From contig NZ_NUZU01000038.1 of assembly GCF_002567005.1 (NCBI RefSeq), forward strand, positions 1 through 64,000: a stretch of 64,000 bases of DNA, read 5' to 3'. Shown here piece by piece: positions 16,780-25,564 of this stretch. The notes under the pieces were generated by a model. The model was not told the origin of the DNA. It saw only the letters and a program-made list of their open reading frames with translations, and searched no databases. The DNA comes from Bacillus sp. AFS073361 (GTDB taxonomy: Bacteria > Bacillota > Bacilli > Bacillales > Cytobacillaceae). How positions within the stretch are numbered: position 1 is the first letter of the stretch; every line of letters begins with the position of its first letter. Made by a program: the position numbers and the translations under genes.

Positions 16780-18588
16780 CTATAGAGATTTACGCAATTG
16801 AAGAATTTCCATTGCAATTGCAGCAGCTTTACTAAAATCACTTTGCCGCTCTGCTTCTTTTTGTTCCACTTCTTTTTCTTTTATCTTTAACAATTTTTGA
16901 TAATTCAACACCTGTTTGATATAATCACTTAATTCATGATTTGTTAACTCATCGTTAATGGGCATCATTTCAATGTTTGCAACCATTCGTCTGAGATTAT
17001 CATCTTGTATATAGGACAAAAACGCACTTGAATCAGACTGGAAATGTTCTTCATAAAATGCTAACAGATAGGTTATTATTGCCTGATGTTCATCAATATT
17101 AAACGTATTACCTTGTAACAAATCCTGCACCTTATAAGCCACATCTCGATCCTTTAACATGTGAGCAATTAATCGTCTCTCTGCTGTATAATGCTTTGGC
17201 TTAAGTTTGCTATCTTGCTTTGGGACTAAAATAGGCTTATTTGCAGGTTGCTTACTTCCAGTTGATTTTCTTTTTTCTGCGAAGAATATCTCCTTTTGCT
17301 GCTGTTTTAAAGCATCAAGTGAGAGTGAGAATTCAGCGGCAAGTTGACGTAAATAGTGATCCCTTTCAACTGCTTTATTCAAAGTGCTGATTTCCTTTAT
17401 TAACACTTCGATATATGCAAGTCTATCTCCTTCAATTTGCAGATTTTTCCCCCTGCGAAAGTAAAGAAATTTGAACGCCATCCACGTTAGACTTGCACTA
17501 ATAACCTCATTTCGGAATTTTTCGGGACCATTCTTTTTAATATATTCATCTGGGTCCATTCCATCTGGCATCATCGCAACCTTTACTTGAAATCCACCAT
17601 TACTAAGATGGTTTCCAGCACGATAGGCTGCCTCAATTCCGGGTTTATCAGAATCGTAGCAAATGGTTACGGATTGGACATTTTGCCGTAAGAGGGCTAT
17701 ATGATCATCTGTCAAGGAAGTCCCCATCGTGGCTATACCATTTTCCACACCAGCGCGATTTGCAGAAATAACATCAGCAAATCCCTCAAATAAAACAGCA
17801 AATTGCGATTTTTTTAAACTTGGCTTCGCATTATGGTAATTGTATAAAATTTTACTTTTATTAAAGATTGGCGTTTCAGGACTATTTAAATATTTGGGCT
17901 CGTCGGCCCCAAGTGTTCTTCCTGAAAAAGCAATCGTATTGCCGTTTCGGTCAAAAATCGGAAACATAATCCGATCCCTAAATCGATCGAAATAAGTCCC
18001 ATCTCTTTCACGTTTGATAATTAATCCGGCTTTCTCCATCCATTCAGGCGGAAAATCTCTTTTTGAAAGAAATTTAAAAACATAATCCCATGAATTTAAA
18101 GAATACCCAATTTGAAACTTATCTATTGATTCTCGAGTGAATCCCCTCTGCAGCAAATATTCCAAAGCATGTTGACCTTCCTTTGTATTTACTAGCAAAT
18201 GATGGTAAAATTTCTGTAACAGCTCATGAGCACCTAAAAATGCTTGGTGCTCTTCCGAAAACTTTTTCTCACCATATCCGCCAGACAAATTGATTTCAAG
18301 GTCTATATTAGCCTTTGCAGCTAGTTTTATGGCTGCTTCTTGAAAGGAGATCCCTTCTAGCTCCATTAGAAATGAAAAAACATTACCACCAGCGCCGCAA
18401 CCAAAGCAATGGAAAATTTGTTTATCAATAGATACTGAAAATGACGGGGTGCTTTCTCCATGGAATGGACATAATCCGAAGTAATTTCGCCCCTGTTTTT
18501 TCAGTTGAACATAATCGCTGATTACTTCGACAATATCAACAGACTGACGAATTTGATTAATCTTTTCTTCGGCAATACGTTCTGCCAT
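16780..18588 (-). CDS. dnaG: DNA primase DnaG
   Basis: Synthesises RNA primers at the replication fork and binds the DnaB-type helicase. 602 residues from ATG 18588. Zinc ribbon ligands Cys40, His43, Cys61, Cys64 (CPFH...CFGC); TOPRIM catalytic core with FEGFADVISANRAG and CYDSDKPG; C-terminal helicase-interaction domain from about residue 460. A longer reading adds 23 N-terminal residues not seen in the family, so I used the start directly before the AERIAEEKINQI helix; TGGAG lies about ten bases upstream. Cotranscription with sigA is likely. Confidence 0.97.
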   Translation of the reverse strand: MAERIAEEKINQIRQSVDIVEVISDYVQLKKQGRNYFGLCPFHGESTPSFSVSIDKQIFHCFGCGAGGNVFSFLMELEGISFQEAAIKLAAKANIDLEINLSGGYGEKKFSEEHQAFLGAHELLQKFYHHLLVNTKEGQHALEYLLQRGFTRESIDKFQIGYSLNSWDYVFKFLSKRDFPPEWMEKAGLIIKRERDGTYFDRFRDRIMFPIFDRNGNTIAFSGRTLGADEPKYLNSPETPIFNKSKILYNYHNAKPSLKKSQFAVLFEGFADVISANRAGVENGIATMGTSLTDDHIALLRQNVQSVTICYDSDKPGIEAAYRAGNHLSNGGFQVKVAMMPDGMDPDEYIKKNGPEKFRNEVISASLTWMAFKFLYFRRGKNLQIEGDRLAYIEVLIKEISTLNKAVERDHYLRQLAAEFSLSLDALKQQQKEIFFAEKRKSTGSKQPANKPILVPKQDSKLKPKHYTAERRLIAHMLKDRDVAYKVQDLLQGNTFNIDEHQAIITYLLAFYEEHFQSDSSAFLSYIQDDNLRRMVANIEMMPINDELTNHELSDYIKQVLNYQKLLKIKEKEVEQKEAERQSDFSKAAAIAMEILQLRKSL

Positions 18589-18669
18589 GTAAAACAACTC
18601 CATTTGGTCTATCAGGTATTCGGCAGGCACCCTCTTAATTCCTGCAAAATTCGACAAAATTTTTGGAAT

Positions 18670-18729
18670 TTAATTCTGTCTTAAATTTTTTACTCTCTTC
18701 TGTTTGAAAAAGTTTTGGTTCCTTTCCAT
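18670..18729 (-). CDS. possible 19-residue leader peptide upstream of dnaG
   Basis: A 20-codon frame (start ATG 18729, TAA at 18670) has a strong AAAAAGGGGG ribosome binding site four bases before its ATG and lies 81 bases upstream of dnaG. The peptide is very basic (KQKRVKNLRQN tail). The frame is open further upstream, but without a site. No family is recognised; it could be a regulatory upstream frame or simply chance. Confidence 0.25.
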   Translation of the reverse strand: MERNQNFFKQKRVKNLRQN

Positions 18730-19157
18730 AAATCCCCCTTTTTCTTGCTTGTGCACATCAACATATTTCCAGTCTGTATATGTAGAGTTTTCTTCTTTCA
18801 TATGATGAACGTAGAAAGCAGCAAAAAGAATATGAGGACTAAACACCAACACTATTTCGACAATCTCCGTTTAATCCGGCATGAATCTACACCGGCATAA
18901 ATAGTCGAATTGCCGTTTACATAAGTATTAATTCTACATTACTCCGCATATTCCTTCTTTAAGAAATAACTTTTGCAAAAGGAGTTATGTCGAATTCTTT
19001 TTAGGGGGTCCCCTTGACATCTAACAATAAATAGTTTATTCGTTCATAAGCAAGTCTAAACCTAAAAAGATATATTTTTATCACAATTTTTTATTATAGT
19101 ACATTTATTATCATTTTACCATAACTTTTTATCATTATTATTCCACTTTCTATCAGT
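18730..19157. other. non-coding gap between dnaG and yqfL (yqxD missing)
   Basis: About 430 bases holding no convincing gene on either strand. In B. subtilis a UPF0178 gene, yqxD, lies here; no remnant is visible. A TATAAT on the minus strand at 19093-19098 has only a weak -35 and would give dnaG-sigA a leader of about 500 bases. A GC-rich palindromic AGGGGGTCCCCTT stands out near 19002-19014 in otherwise AT-rich sequence. Confidence 0.45.
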
Positions 19158-19186
19158 AGAAAACACATAATCAAATGATTATGTGC
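19158..19186 (-). terminator. Rho-independent terminator after yqfL
   Basis: CACATAATCA (19164-19173) and TGATTATGTG (19176-19185) form a 10-bp stem with a minimal loop, followed by TTTTCT on the minus strand; it touches the yqfL stop codon. Confidence 0.8.
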
Positions 19187-19995
19187 TAGACTCTCCCTTT
19201 ATGAAAATAATTTAAGATAACATTTGCCGTTTCTTCTACCGCTTTATTGGTAACATCAATAACTGGGCAATTTATTTTCTGTACTACTTTCTCAAAAAAG
19301 ATTAATTCCGCTTTAATCCTGTCGAGCGTAGCATAACTTGCCTTATCATTTAAGCCTAAAGAAATTAACCGTTCCCTTCTGATATGGTTTAACTTTTCAG
19401 GACTTATTTTCAAACCAAAACATTTCTCGATTGGAACTCTATAGAGTTCTTCTGGCGGATCCACTTCTGGTACAAGCGGGACATTTGCTACCTTTAATCT
19501 TTTATGAGCTAAGTACTGTGAAAGTGGTGTTTTTGAAGTCCTTGAAACCCCTATTAATACAATATCTGCTTTTAATATTCCTCTCGGGTCACGACCATCA
19601 TCATATTTAACGGCAAATTCGATTGCTTCGACTTTTTTAAAATAATCTTCATCCAATTTTCGAACAAGTCCTGGTTCACATAAAGGTGTTTTTCCACTAA
19701 ACTGTTGAATCTGATCCATAATTGGACCAATTAGATCGACAGCTAAAATCCCTTCCTGTTCAGTTCTATTCTTAATATATGTACGCATTTCAGGTTTGAC
19801 CAGCGTAAATGCAACCATTGCTTTATCTAATAAAACCAGTGAAAGAACTTCATCAATATGTTCCTTATCTTCCACATATGGGAATCGTTTTAATATCATT
19901 CCTGAGCCATTGAATTGGCTTATTGCTGCTTTTGTAACTAATTCAGCTGTTTCCCCCACTGAATCGGATACGACATAAATAATTGGCGAACTCAT
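19186..19995 (-). CDS. yqfL: pyruvate, phosphate dikinase regulatory protein (PSRP) YqfL
   Basis: DUF299 family, 269 residues: bifunctional ADP-dependent Ser/Thr kinase and Pi-dependent pyrophosphorylase acting on PEP-cycle enzymes; in B. subtilis genetics it modulates CcpN activity. The family start [17 protein letters not shown] and the P-loop-like [11 protein letters not shown] (about residues 153-163) are present, and the C-terminus ends in the usual Asn/Tyr-Phe helix. It follows ccpN on the same strand 34 bases on, conserving the ccpN-yqfL pairing. Confidence 0.92.
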   Translation of the reverse strand: MSSPIIYVVSDSVGETAELVTKAAISQFNGSGMILKRFPYVEDKEHIDEVLSLVLLDKAMVAFTLVKPEMRTYIKNRTEQEGILAVDLIGPIMDQIQQFSGKTPLCEPGLVRKLDEDYFKKVEAIEFAVKYDDGRDPRGILKADIVLIGVSRTSKTPLSQYLAHKRLKVANVPLVPEVDPPEELYRVPIEKCFGLKISPEKLNHIRRERLISLGLNDKASYATLDRIKAELIFFEKVVQKINCPVIDVTNKAVEETANVILNYFHKGRV

Positions 19996-20029
19996 TCTCC
20001 CTCAACAACCCCTTAACATATTATCTTTG

Positions 20030-20650
20030 TTACTCATCACCCAGTGCGACGAACGCTTTGGTAATACTTGTTTTGGTTATTCTTCCGATAACCTCAAATC
20101 CATTTTCTGTTTTCCGAACCACTGGAAGTGCATCGATTTGTTTTTCAATTAATTTCTTAGCGATATCAATTAATAAATCTTCTCGTTCACACATAGTGAT
20201 ATTAGGCATTCTTGTCATTATAATATTAACAGGAATGGTGGTTAGTTCTTGCTTCCCTATACTAGCACGGAGCAAATCCTTTCTGGATAATACTCCAACA
20301 AGAATGGTGTTTTGATCTACTACAAATAAGGTTCCCACATCTTCCAGGAACATCGTACAGATGGCATCATAAACGGAAATATTTTCATTCACCACAACAG
20401 GGATAGACTGATATTCCTTCACGTATATTTTTTGTAAATTTTCGGTTAAAAGCTGTGTCCCTGATTTCCCAGTATAAAAATAACCTACACGGGGCCTTGC
20501 ATCTAAATAACCTGCCATCGTCAGAATGGCAAGATCCGGTCTAAGCGTCGCCCTAGTCAAACTTAGTTGCTCTGCAATATGTTCCCCTGTGATAGGCCCG
20601 TTTTCTTTTACAATTTGCAAAATATGTTCTTGCCGTTTGGTTAGTTCGAT
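20030..20650 (-). CDS. ccpN: catabolite control repressor CcpN (start codon anomalous)
   Basis: Represses gluconeogenic genes gapB and pckA in the presence of glucose. N-terminal winged helix (GPITGEHIAEQLSLTRATLRP) followed by two CBS domains (about residues 75-200). Sequence similar to B. subtilis CcpN (IELTKRQEHILQIVKENG) runs upstream to codon ATC at 20648-20650, then ACA, then an in-frame TGA (20654-20656). AAGGTGG (20659-20665) lies eight bases before the ATC, ideal spacing, whereas the only standard start (TTG at 20620) has no ribosome binding site and would remove part of the first helix. I annotate from ATC; a nonsense mutation at codon 2 or a base error are alternatives. Confidence 0.8.
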   Translation of the reverse strand: MELTKRQEHILQIVKENGPITGEHIAEQLSLTRATLRPDLAILTMAGYLDARPRVGYFYTGKSGTQLLTENLQKIYVKEYQSIPVVVNENISVYDAICTMFLEDVGTLFVVDQNTILVGVLSRKDLLRASIGKQELTTIPVNIIMTRMPNITMCEREDLLIDIAKKLIEKQIDALPVVRKTENGFEVIGRITKTSITKAFVALGDE

Positions 20651-20740
20651 TGTTCACACCACCTTAGTTTCCCATTTAGAACGGTTTTTATCTCAAGATA
20701 CTTACTTTATTAGAAATATTATATACTATTGAATCTATTA

Positions 20741-20768
20741 AGAAAACTCGCCAATTGGCGAGTTTCCT
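20741..20768 (-). terminator. Rho-independent terminator after glycyl-tRNA synthetase gene
   Basis: AACTCGCC and GGCGAGTT pair across AATT and are followed on the minus strand by TTCTT. It abuts the glycyl-tRNA synthetase stop codon; the ccpN promoter must lie just beyond. Confidence 0.8.
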
Positions 20769-20769
20769 C

Positions 20770-22152
20770 TTAAAACATCATCTTTTCTTGCAAGAAGCTA
20801 ACTAGTTCATGTATCGAGATACGCTTTTGCTCCATTGTATCACGGTCACGAACTGTAACCATATTATCTTCTTTAGAGTCGAAGTCATAGGTAATACAAA
20901 ACGGAGTACCAATTTCATCATGCCGACGATAGCGTTTTCCAATCGATCCTGATTCGTCATAATCAACTGAAAAATGTTTAGCCAGAGTCGCGAAAACTTC
21001 ACGTGCTTCTTCTGACAATTTCTTTGATAACGGAAGAACCGCTGCCTTATATGGAGCTAATGCAGGGTGGAAATGCATGACCGTTCTAGAAGTACCATCT
21101 TCAAGCTGTTCTTCATCATAAGCATCAATTAAGAATGCTAAAGTAACACGGTCTGCTCCTAAAGATGGTTCAATACAATAAGGAACAAACTTTTCATTTG
21201 TTTCTGGATCGAGGTAATGGAAGTCTTCACCAGAATACTCCATATGCTGCTTCAAATCATAGTCTGTTCTTGAAGCAACCCCCCAAAGTTCGCCCCAGCC
21301 AAACGGGAACTTAAATTCAAAATCAGTTGTAGCATTACTGTAATGAGACAATTCGTCCTCAGAGTGGTCGCGAAGTCTTAAATTTTCCTTTGTAAGGCCT
21401 AATGACATTAACCATTGTTCAGCAAATTGCTTCCAATAATCAAACCATTTCAACTCCTCACCAGGCTTACAGAAAAATTCAAGTTCCATTTGTTCAAACT
21501 CTCTTGTTCGGAAAGTGAAATTACCCGGAGTAATTTCATTTCTGAAACTCTTCCCAATTTGAGCAATACCAAATGGCATTTTCTTTCTCATTGTCCGCTG
21601 GACATTTTTAAAATTAACGAAGATACCTTGGGCTGTTTCAGGACGAAGAAAAATTTCATTTGTACTTGATTCTGTTACTCCTTGGAAAGTTTTAAACATT
21701 AAGTTGAACTGGCGAATTCCAGTAAAGTCATAACTGCCGCAATCCGGACAAGCGATATTGTGTTCTTTCACCAACTCTTCCATTTTTTCAAATGGTAAGC
21801 CATCGACAATCATTTCAATACCTTTTTCATCGAGAGCATTTTCAATTAATTTATCAGCACGATGACGTGCTTTACAATTTTTACAATCTATCATCGGATC
21901 ATTGAAGTTCCCAATATGGCCAGATGCTTCCCATGTACGCGGGTTCATTAAAATACTCGCATCTAAACCGACATTATATGGTGACTCTTGGACGAATTTT
22001 TTCCACCATGCCTGCTTAATATTATTTTTAAATTCAACACCTAACGGACCGTAATCCCAAGTATTGGCAAGACCTCCGTAAATCTCTGAACCAGGAAAAA
22101 TAAATCCTCTGTGTTTGGCATGTGAAACGATTTGTTCCATTGTTACATTCAT
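20770..22152 (-). CDS. glyQS: glycyl-tRNA synthetase, single-chain (alpha2) type
   Basis: Charges tRNA-Gly with glycine in the cytoplasm. About 460 residues of the class II homodimeric (archaeal/eukaryal-like) form, not the alpha2-beta2 GlyQ/GlyS pair of B. subtilis. N-terminal [13 protein letters not shown], two Cys-x-x-Cys pairs (CKNC and CPDC) of an inserted zinc module, motif 2 region [21 protein letters not shown], motif 3 [10 protein letters not shown] and a C-terminal anticodon-binding domain. ATG 22152 with AGGAG at eight bases; an earlier in-frame codon lies in the leader. Expression is under a T-box riboswitch directly upstream. Confidence 0.95.
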   Translation of the reverse strand: MNVTMEQIVSHAKHRGFIFPGSEIYGGLANTWDYGPLGVEFKNNIKQAWWKKFVQESPYNVGLDASILMNPRTWEASGHIGNFNDPMIDCKNCKARHRADKLIENALDEKGIEMIVDGLPFEKMEELVKEHNIACPDCGSYDFTGIRQFNLMFKTFQGVTESSTNEIFLRPETAQGIFVNFKNVQRTMRKKMPFGIAQIGKSFRNEITPGNFTFRTREFEQMELEFFCKPGEELKWFDYWKQFAEQWLMSLGLTKENLRLRDHSEDELSHYSNATTDFEFKFPFGWGELWGVASRTDYDLKQHMEYSGEDFHYLDPETNEKFVPYCIEPSLGADRVTLAFLIDAYDEEQLEDGTSRTVMHFHPALAPYKAAVLPLSKKLSEEAREVFATLAKHFSVDYDESGSIGKRYRRHDEIGTPFCITYDFDSKEDNMVTVRDRDTMEQKRISIHELVSFLQEKMMF

Positions 22153-22185
22153 AGAAATTGCTCCTTTAAAATAAATTTGATTCAA

Positions 22186-22410
22186 ACAAAAAAACTCCCG
22201 TTCCTATGCTAGATTAGCATAGGGACGAGAGTTACCCGCGGTTCCACCCTAATTGCTGCTAGGAAGCAGCCTCTTTTATCGTGTTAATAAACACAAATAT
22301 TGCTCAGGAACGCCTTCGTTAGTTCTCTATACCCTAGCTTACACTATCCTAGGTTCGCTTTTATAGAGGATGACTAAGTACTCTTCTCCATCACTGCAAT
22401 TATTTTATTA
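22186..22410 (-). ncRNA. T-box riboswitch (glycine) leading glyQS
   Basis: The transcript leader contains the T-box core AGGGTGGAACCGCG (complement of 22236-22250) and, after it, a terminator stem (AACTCTCGTCCCTATGC and its partner) ending in seven T residues near 22190. Stem I occupies roughly 22310-22400; within it a GGC triplet (complement of 22312-22314), following GAACTAACGAA, is a good candidate specifier codon for tRNA-Gly. Uncharged tRNA-Gly would stabilise the antiterminator and allow glyQS transcription. Confidence 0.93.
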
Positions 22411-22416
22411 ATGAAA

Positions 22417-22445
22417 ATAATAGCGAAAACTCCAAACATTGTCAA
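22417..22445 (-). promoter_or_regulatory. sigma-A promoter of the T-box/glyQS transcript
   Basis: Perfect TTGACA (22440-22445), 17-base spacer, TATTAT (22417-22422), just after the recO stop codon. Start of transcription would be about 22410. Confidence 0.85.
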
Positions 22446-22453
22446 CTAGGCGA

Positions 22454-23206
22454 TTATAAGAGATTGCGAAATTTATCCATGGAATTTAGAAACTTCTTGG
22501 ATTTAAGGTGCAAACCAGAATACTCTTCATAATAAGCAGTAATTACCTTCTTAAGTTCAGCTTTTGTTTCTTCTTTAACAGAAATATTCCCTAATCTTGA
22601 AAGATCAAAATAATAAAATACCCTTAATAATTTAACCGCAGCAGCAGATAGTTTAAGATGATACGGATCTTTTTCTAGACATCGATGGCAGAGAAACCCG
22701 CCTTCACGAATCGAAAAAGAAAAATGTCCGTCTGTACTGCCGCAAACGGAACATTGATTTAAGATTGGGTTCAAACCCATCACATTTAACATTTTCATCT
22801 CGTAAATATTCATGAGGATATCTGGGTCATAACCTTCATTTAAGTAATTTAATGTTTGAAAAAGCAACTCAAAATGAAAAGGATTTGGTTTCTTTTCATC
22901 CGTGCACTTATCCGTTAATTCGACAATATAACTAGCATAAGCAGTTAAAAAAATGTCTTCACCAATCGACCGTAATGATGTAGCCGTTTCTCCCTGCTGC
23001 AGGCTGCCTAAACCAGACCCTCTTGCAATTAGAAAATAACCATGTGTAAAAAGCTGTGTGATGGAGGAAAGGCGGCTGTTAGGCTTTTTTGCACCACGAG
23101 CCATGACTCCAACCTTTCCCCATTCCCTAGTATATATTGTTACAATTTTATTTGTTTCACTATAATCAGTTGTTCTAATAACAATGCCTTCACACTTCTG
23201 AAGCAT
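22454..23206 (-). CDS. recO: DNA repair/recombination mediator RecO
   Basis: Loads RecA and anneals single strands in the RecFOR pathway. About 250 residues: N-terminal OB fold ([17 protein letters not shown]), helical middle, and a zinc site with Cys pairs CSVC and CHRC near residues 147-175. I chose ATG 23206 (N-terminus MLQKCEG), preceded by AAGGTGA; a slightly longer reading exists. Lies directly after yqzL and era, the order seen in B. subtilis, and may be read from the same transcript. Confidence 0.95.
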   Translation of the reverse strand: MLQKCEGIVIRTTDYSETNKIVTIYTREWGKVGVMARGAKKPNSRLSSITQLFTHGYFLIARGSGLGSLQQGETATSLRSIGEDIFLTAYASYIVELTDKCTDEKKPNPFHFELLFQTLNYLNEGYDPDILMNIYEMKMLNVMGLNPILNQCSVCGSTDGHFSFSIREGGFLCHRCLEKDPYHLKLSAAAVKLLRVFYYFDLSRLGNISVKEETKAELKKVITAYYEEYSGLHLKSKKFLNSMDKFRNLL

Positions 23207-23240
23207 TATTGTCACCTTCTAAAGTAGCACGAAGACAAAC

Positions 23241-23384
23241 TTATGAAACGGGAAAATCGATTTGTGCTAGCTCATCATTCAGATTTCCGGGTATTTCCTG
23301 GTTTTCCTTCTCTAGTTCTTTAATGAGAAGATATGTGTCAATATTACCTGTTTGGAGGAATACTTTCCACGTAAAATCCATCAT
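23241..23384 (-). CDS. yqzL: YqzL-like small protein
   Basis: A 47-residue frame between recO and era: MMDFTWKVFLQTGNIDTYLL at the start, then an acidic stretch and a short IDFPVS tail. The DFTWK-x-F-x-x-TG beginning and the E/D-rich middle are what I know of the YqzL family, and the gene sits at the same place in B. subtilis. AAGGTGGGG lies eight to nine bases before the first ATG (23384). Function unknown; likely soluble. Confidence 0.8.
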   Translation of the reverse strand: MMDFTWKVFLQTGNIDTYLLIKELEKENQEIPGNLNDELAQIDFPVS

Positions 23385-23539
23385 CGAAAACCCCACCTTT
23401 CATATTTAGACTAGCTGTTATTCGGTCCCAAACCTTACAATTATCATAGCCTGCCAGCGCAAAAATCATAAGACGAAATATTTGTTAATGTTGTCCATGT
23501 ATAATTTGAAATAAACAGTAATACTTTAGTTAGGGTTAA

Positions 23540-24463
23540 TTAATATTCATCTTCGTTAAAACCATAATCTCGAAGCTGGGACATCTTATTACGCCAGTCT
23601 TTTTGAACTTTTACCCATAACTCTAAATACACCTTAGACCCTAAAAGATTTTCTATATCTGCCCGTGCACGCTTCCCAATTTCTTTTAACATACTTCCTT
23701 GCTTTCCAATTATGATTCCTTTTTGGGAATCACGTTCAACAATTACGGTTGCCATGACATCGATCATGTCCTTACCCTCTCGTCGCTCCATTTTGTCAAG
23801 AACAACAGCAAGTGAGTGTGGAATTTCTTCTCTTGTTAAGTGAAGGGCTTTCTCCCTGATAAGCTCTGTAATAATAAAACGTTCCGGGTGATCTGTCACT
23901 TGGTCTGCTGGATAGTATTGTGGTCCCTCTGGCAAGAAAGACTTAATCTGCTCGAGCAATCTTTCGACATTATTACCTTCAAGTGCTGAGATGGGGACAA
24001 TTTCTTTAAATGGATATTTTTCTTGATATGATTCAATAATTGGTAATAATTTATCTGGATGAACTTGATCAATTTTATTAATGACAAGAAAAATTGGCGT
24101 ATTAACGGTTTGAAATTTTTCAAGGATAAATTCTTCGCCACGGCCAAACCCTTCTTCGGCATTCACCATAAACAAAATCAAGTCTACTTCTTTAAGCGTA
24201 TTCACTGCTACCTTCATCATAAAATCGCCTAATTTGTGCTTTGGTTTATGAATTCCTGGCGTATCAATAAAGATCATTTGTGCATCATTTACTGTTAACA
24301 CGCCTTGGATTTTGTTACGAGTGGTTTGCGCTTTATCACTCATGATCGCGATTTTTTGGCCAATCACCCGATTTAGAAACGTGGATTTCCCGACATTGGG
24401 CCGGCCAATTATAGAAATAAAACCTGACTTATAACCTTTGCTGGAGTTCTCATTATTTAACAT
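23540..24463 (-). CDS. era: GTPase Era
   Basis: Essential Ras-like GTPase that binds 16S rRNA and 30S subunits in ribosome assembly. 307 residues: G1 GRPNVGKS, G2 TTR, G3 [11 protein letters not shown]4 NKID, G5 SAL, and a C-terminal KH domain with [25 protein letters not shown] precedes the ATG. In B. subtilis cdd lies between dgkA and era; it is absent here. Confidence 0.97.
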   Translation of the reverse strand: MLNNENSSKGYKSGFISIIGRPNVGKSTFLNRVIGQKIAIMSDKAQTTRNKIQGVLTVNDAQMIFIDTPGIHKPKHKLGDFMMKVAVNTLKEVDLILFMVNAEEGFGRGEEFILEKFQTVNTPIFLVINKIDQVHPDKLLPIIESYQEKYPFKEIVPISALEGNNVERLLEQIKSFLPEGPQYYPADQVTDHPERFIITELIREKALHLTREEIPHSLAVVLDKMERREGKDMIDVMATVIVERDSQKGIIIGKQGSMLKEIGKRARADIENLLGSKVYLELWVKVQKDWRNKMSQLRDYGFNEDEY

Positions 24464-24729
24464 GGAGATCCTCCGATGTTACAGTAACACATACTGTTGC
24501 TTCTTCAATTAGGTGTTCGATATTCACTCGTGTTCTTCCCTTCCAGCAGATGTCTGCTGTTCCTTTATTTTACCTCAAAATCCATTGAAAATCATTACAT
24601 ATAGATGAAAAAAATTAAAAAATTAGAATTTTCTCATAAATTAGCGAGTCCACTTTTTTTCGCTGTAGAGTCATTTTACCGAATTCATTATTCGATTTCA
24701 AATTACATCGAATCCCCTATTCTAACTAT
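24464..24729. other. 266-bp gap between dgkA and era (cdd missing)
   Basis: No gene or remnant of cytidine deaminase is visible. The stretch contains a perfect palindrome CAGCAGA/TCTGCTG at 24544-24559 and an AT-rich tract with an AGCGA/TCGCT pair near 24644-24663. Either could belong to an era leader or dgkA terminator, but neither has a good T run. Confidence 0.4.
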
Positions 24730-25110
24730 TTAAAATAACTCTAGAATATAAGGTATAAAGATCACAATCCCAATGACAAATGAAAGAACGGCATATACAA
24801 AGACGGCGCCAGCCGCCAAATCTTTCGCCTGTTTTGCCAAGGAATGATATTCTCCTGTAACGAGATCTACTACTCTTTCGATAGCTGTATTCACTATTTC
24901 CAGCGCAAACATTCCTCCAATTGCCATAAGGATGAATAACCATTCAAATTTAGTAATTGAAAAATAAAAAGAAATAAGTAAAACAACAATCGAACTAAAA
25001 AAATGGAAGCGCATATTCCTCTCGCCCCTCAGGGCAGTTGCAATCCCCGCAAATGCAAACGAAAATGACCTTAAAAACCCATACTGTGCCGGTTTAGCGT
25101 TTGAGTCCAT
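24730..25110 (-). CDS. dgkA: undecaprenol/diacylglycerol kinase DgkA
   Basis: 126-residue small membrane kinase; the Gram-positive form phosphorylates undecaprenol for recycling of the cell-wall lipid carrier. Three membrane helices (about 32-50, 52-72 and 100-122) with the family's active-site block [15 protein letters not shown]. Overlaps ybeY by 17 bases, so the two are translationally linked. Confidence 0.92.
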   Translation of the reverse strand: MDSNAKPAQYGFLRSFSFAFAGIATALRGERNMRFHFFSSIVVLLISFYFSITKFEWLFILMAIGGMFALEIVNTAIERVVDLVTGEYHSLAKQAKDLAAGAVFVYAVLSFVIGIVIFIPYILELF

Positions 25111-25564
25111 ATTCGTCTAAAATATCCTTCTGCAATGTAAACATTTCTTTCTCCTCTTCTGCCGTCATGTGATCATAACCCAGGAGATGCAAGAATCCAT
25201 GTACAGCTAGAAAACCAAGTTCACGTAAAAAAGAATGCCCATATTCTTCTGCCTGCTCGATTGCTTTTGGAACAGAGATAATGATATCACCCAAAACCCG
25301 AGGCATATCGGCTCCTACAAATTCCATTTCACCTTCCCCTAGTTCTTCCATCGCAAACGAGATAACATCTGTTGGCTTGTCTTTATCCCGGTATTCTCGA
25401 TTTATTTCTTGAATTCTTTCGTTTGAAACAAATGTGACAGAAACCTCACTATGCTCTTCCACATCCTGTTTTTTTGCGGCAAAGTTAATTACCCGTTCGA
25501 TTTCAAGCATTTGTTCTTCTGTAAGTGTTTCAGTTTCATCAATACAATCAATTAGTAATGTCAT
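25094..25564 (-). CDS. ybeY: endoribonuclease YbeY (rRNA maturation)
   Basis: 156-residue UPF0054 metalloprotein involved in 16S rRNA 3'-end processing and ribosome quality control. The zinc motif H-x3-H-x5-H is intact as [13 protein letters not shown], preceded by GDIIIS and the [14 protein letters not shown] block. Overlaps pgpH by four bases and dgkA by 17 within one operon with phoH upstream. Confidence 0.95.
   Translation of the reverse strand: MTLLIDCIDETETLTEEQMLEIERVINFAAKKQDVEEHSEVSVTFVSNERIQEINREYRDKDKPTDVISFAMEELGEGEMEFVGADMPRVLGDIIISVPKAIEQAEEYGHSFLRELGFLAVHGFLHLLGYDHMTAEEEKEMFTLQKDILDEYGLKR

Noticed and set aside
18715-18900. 61-codon plus-strand frame upstream of dnaG
   Set aside because: No ribosome binding site, no recognisable family, biased low-complexity composition; chance frame in the gap left by yqxD.
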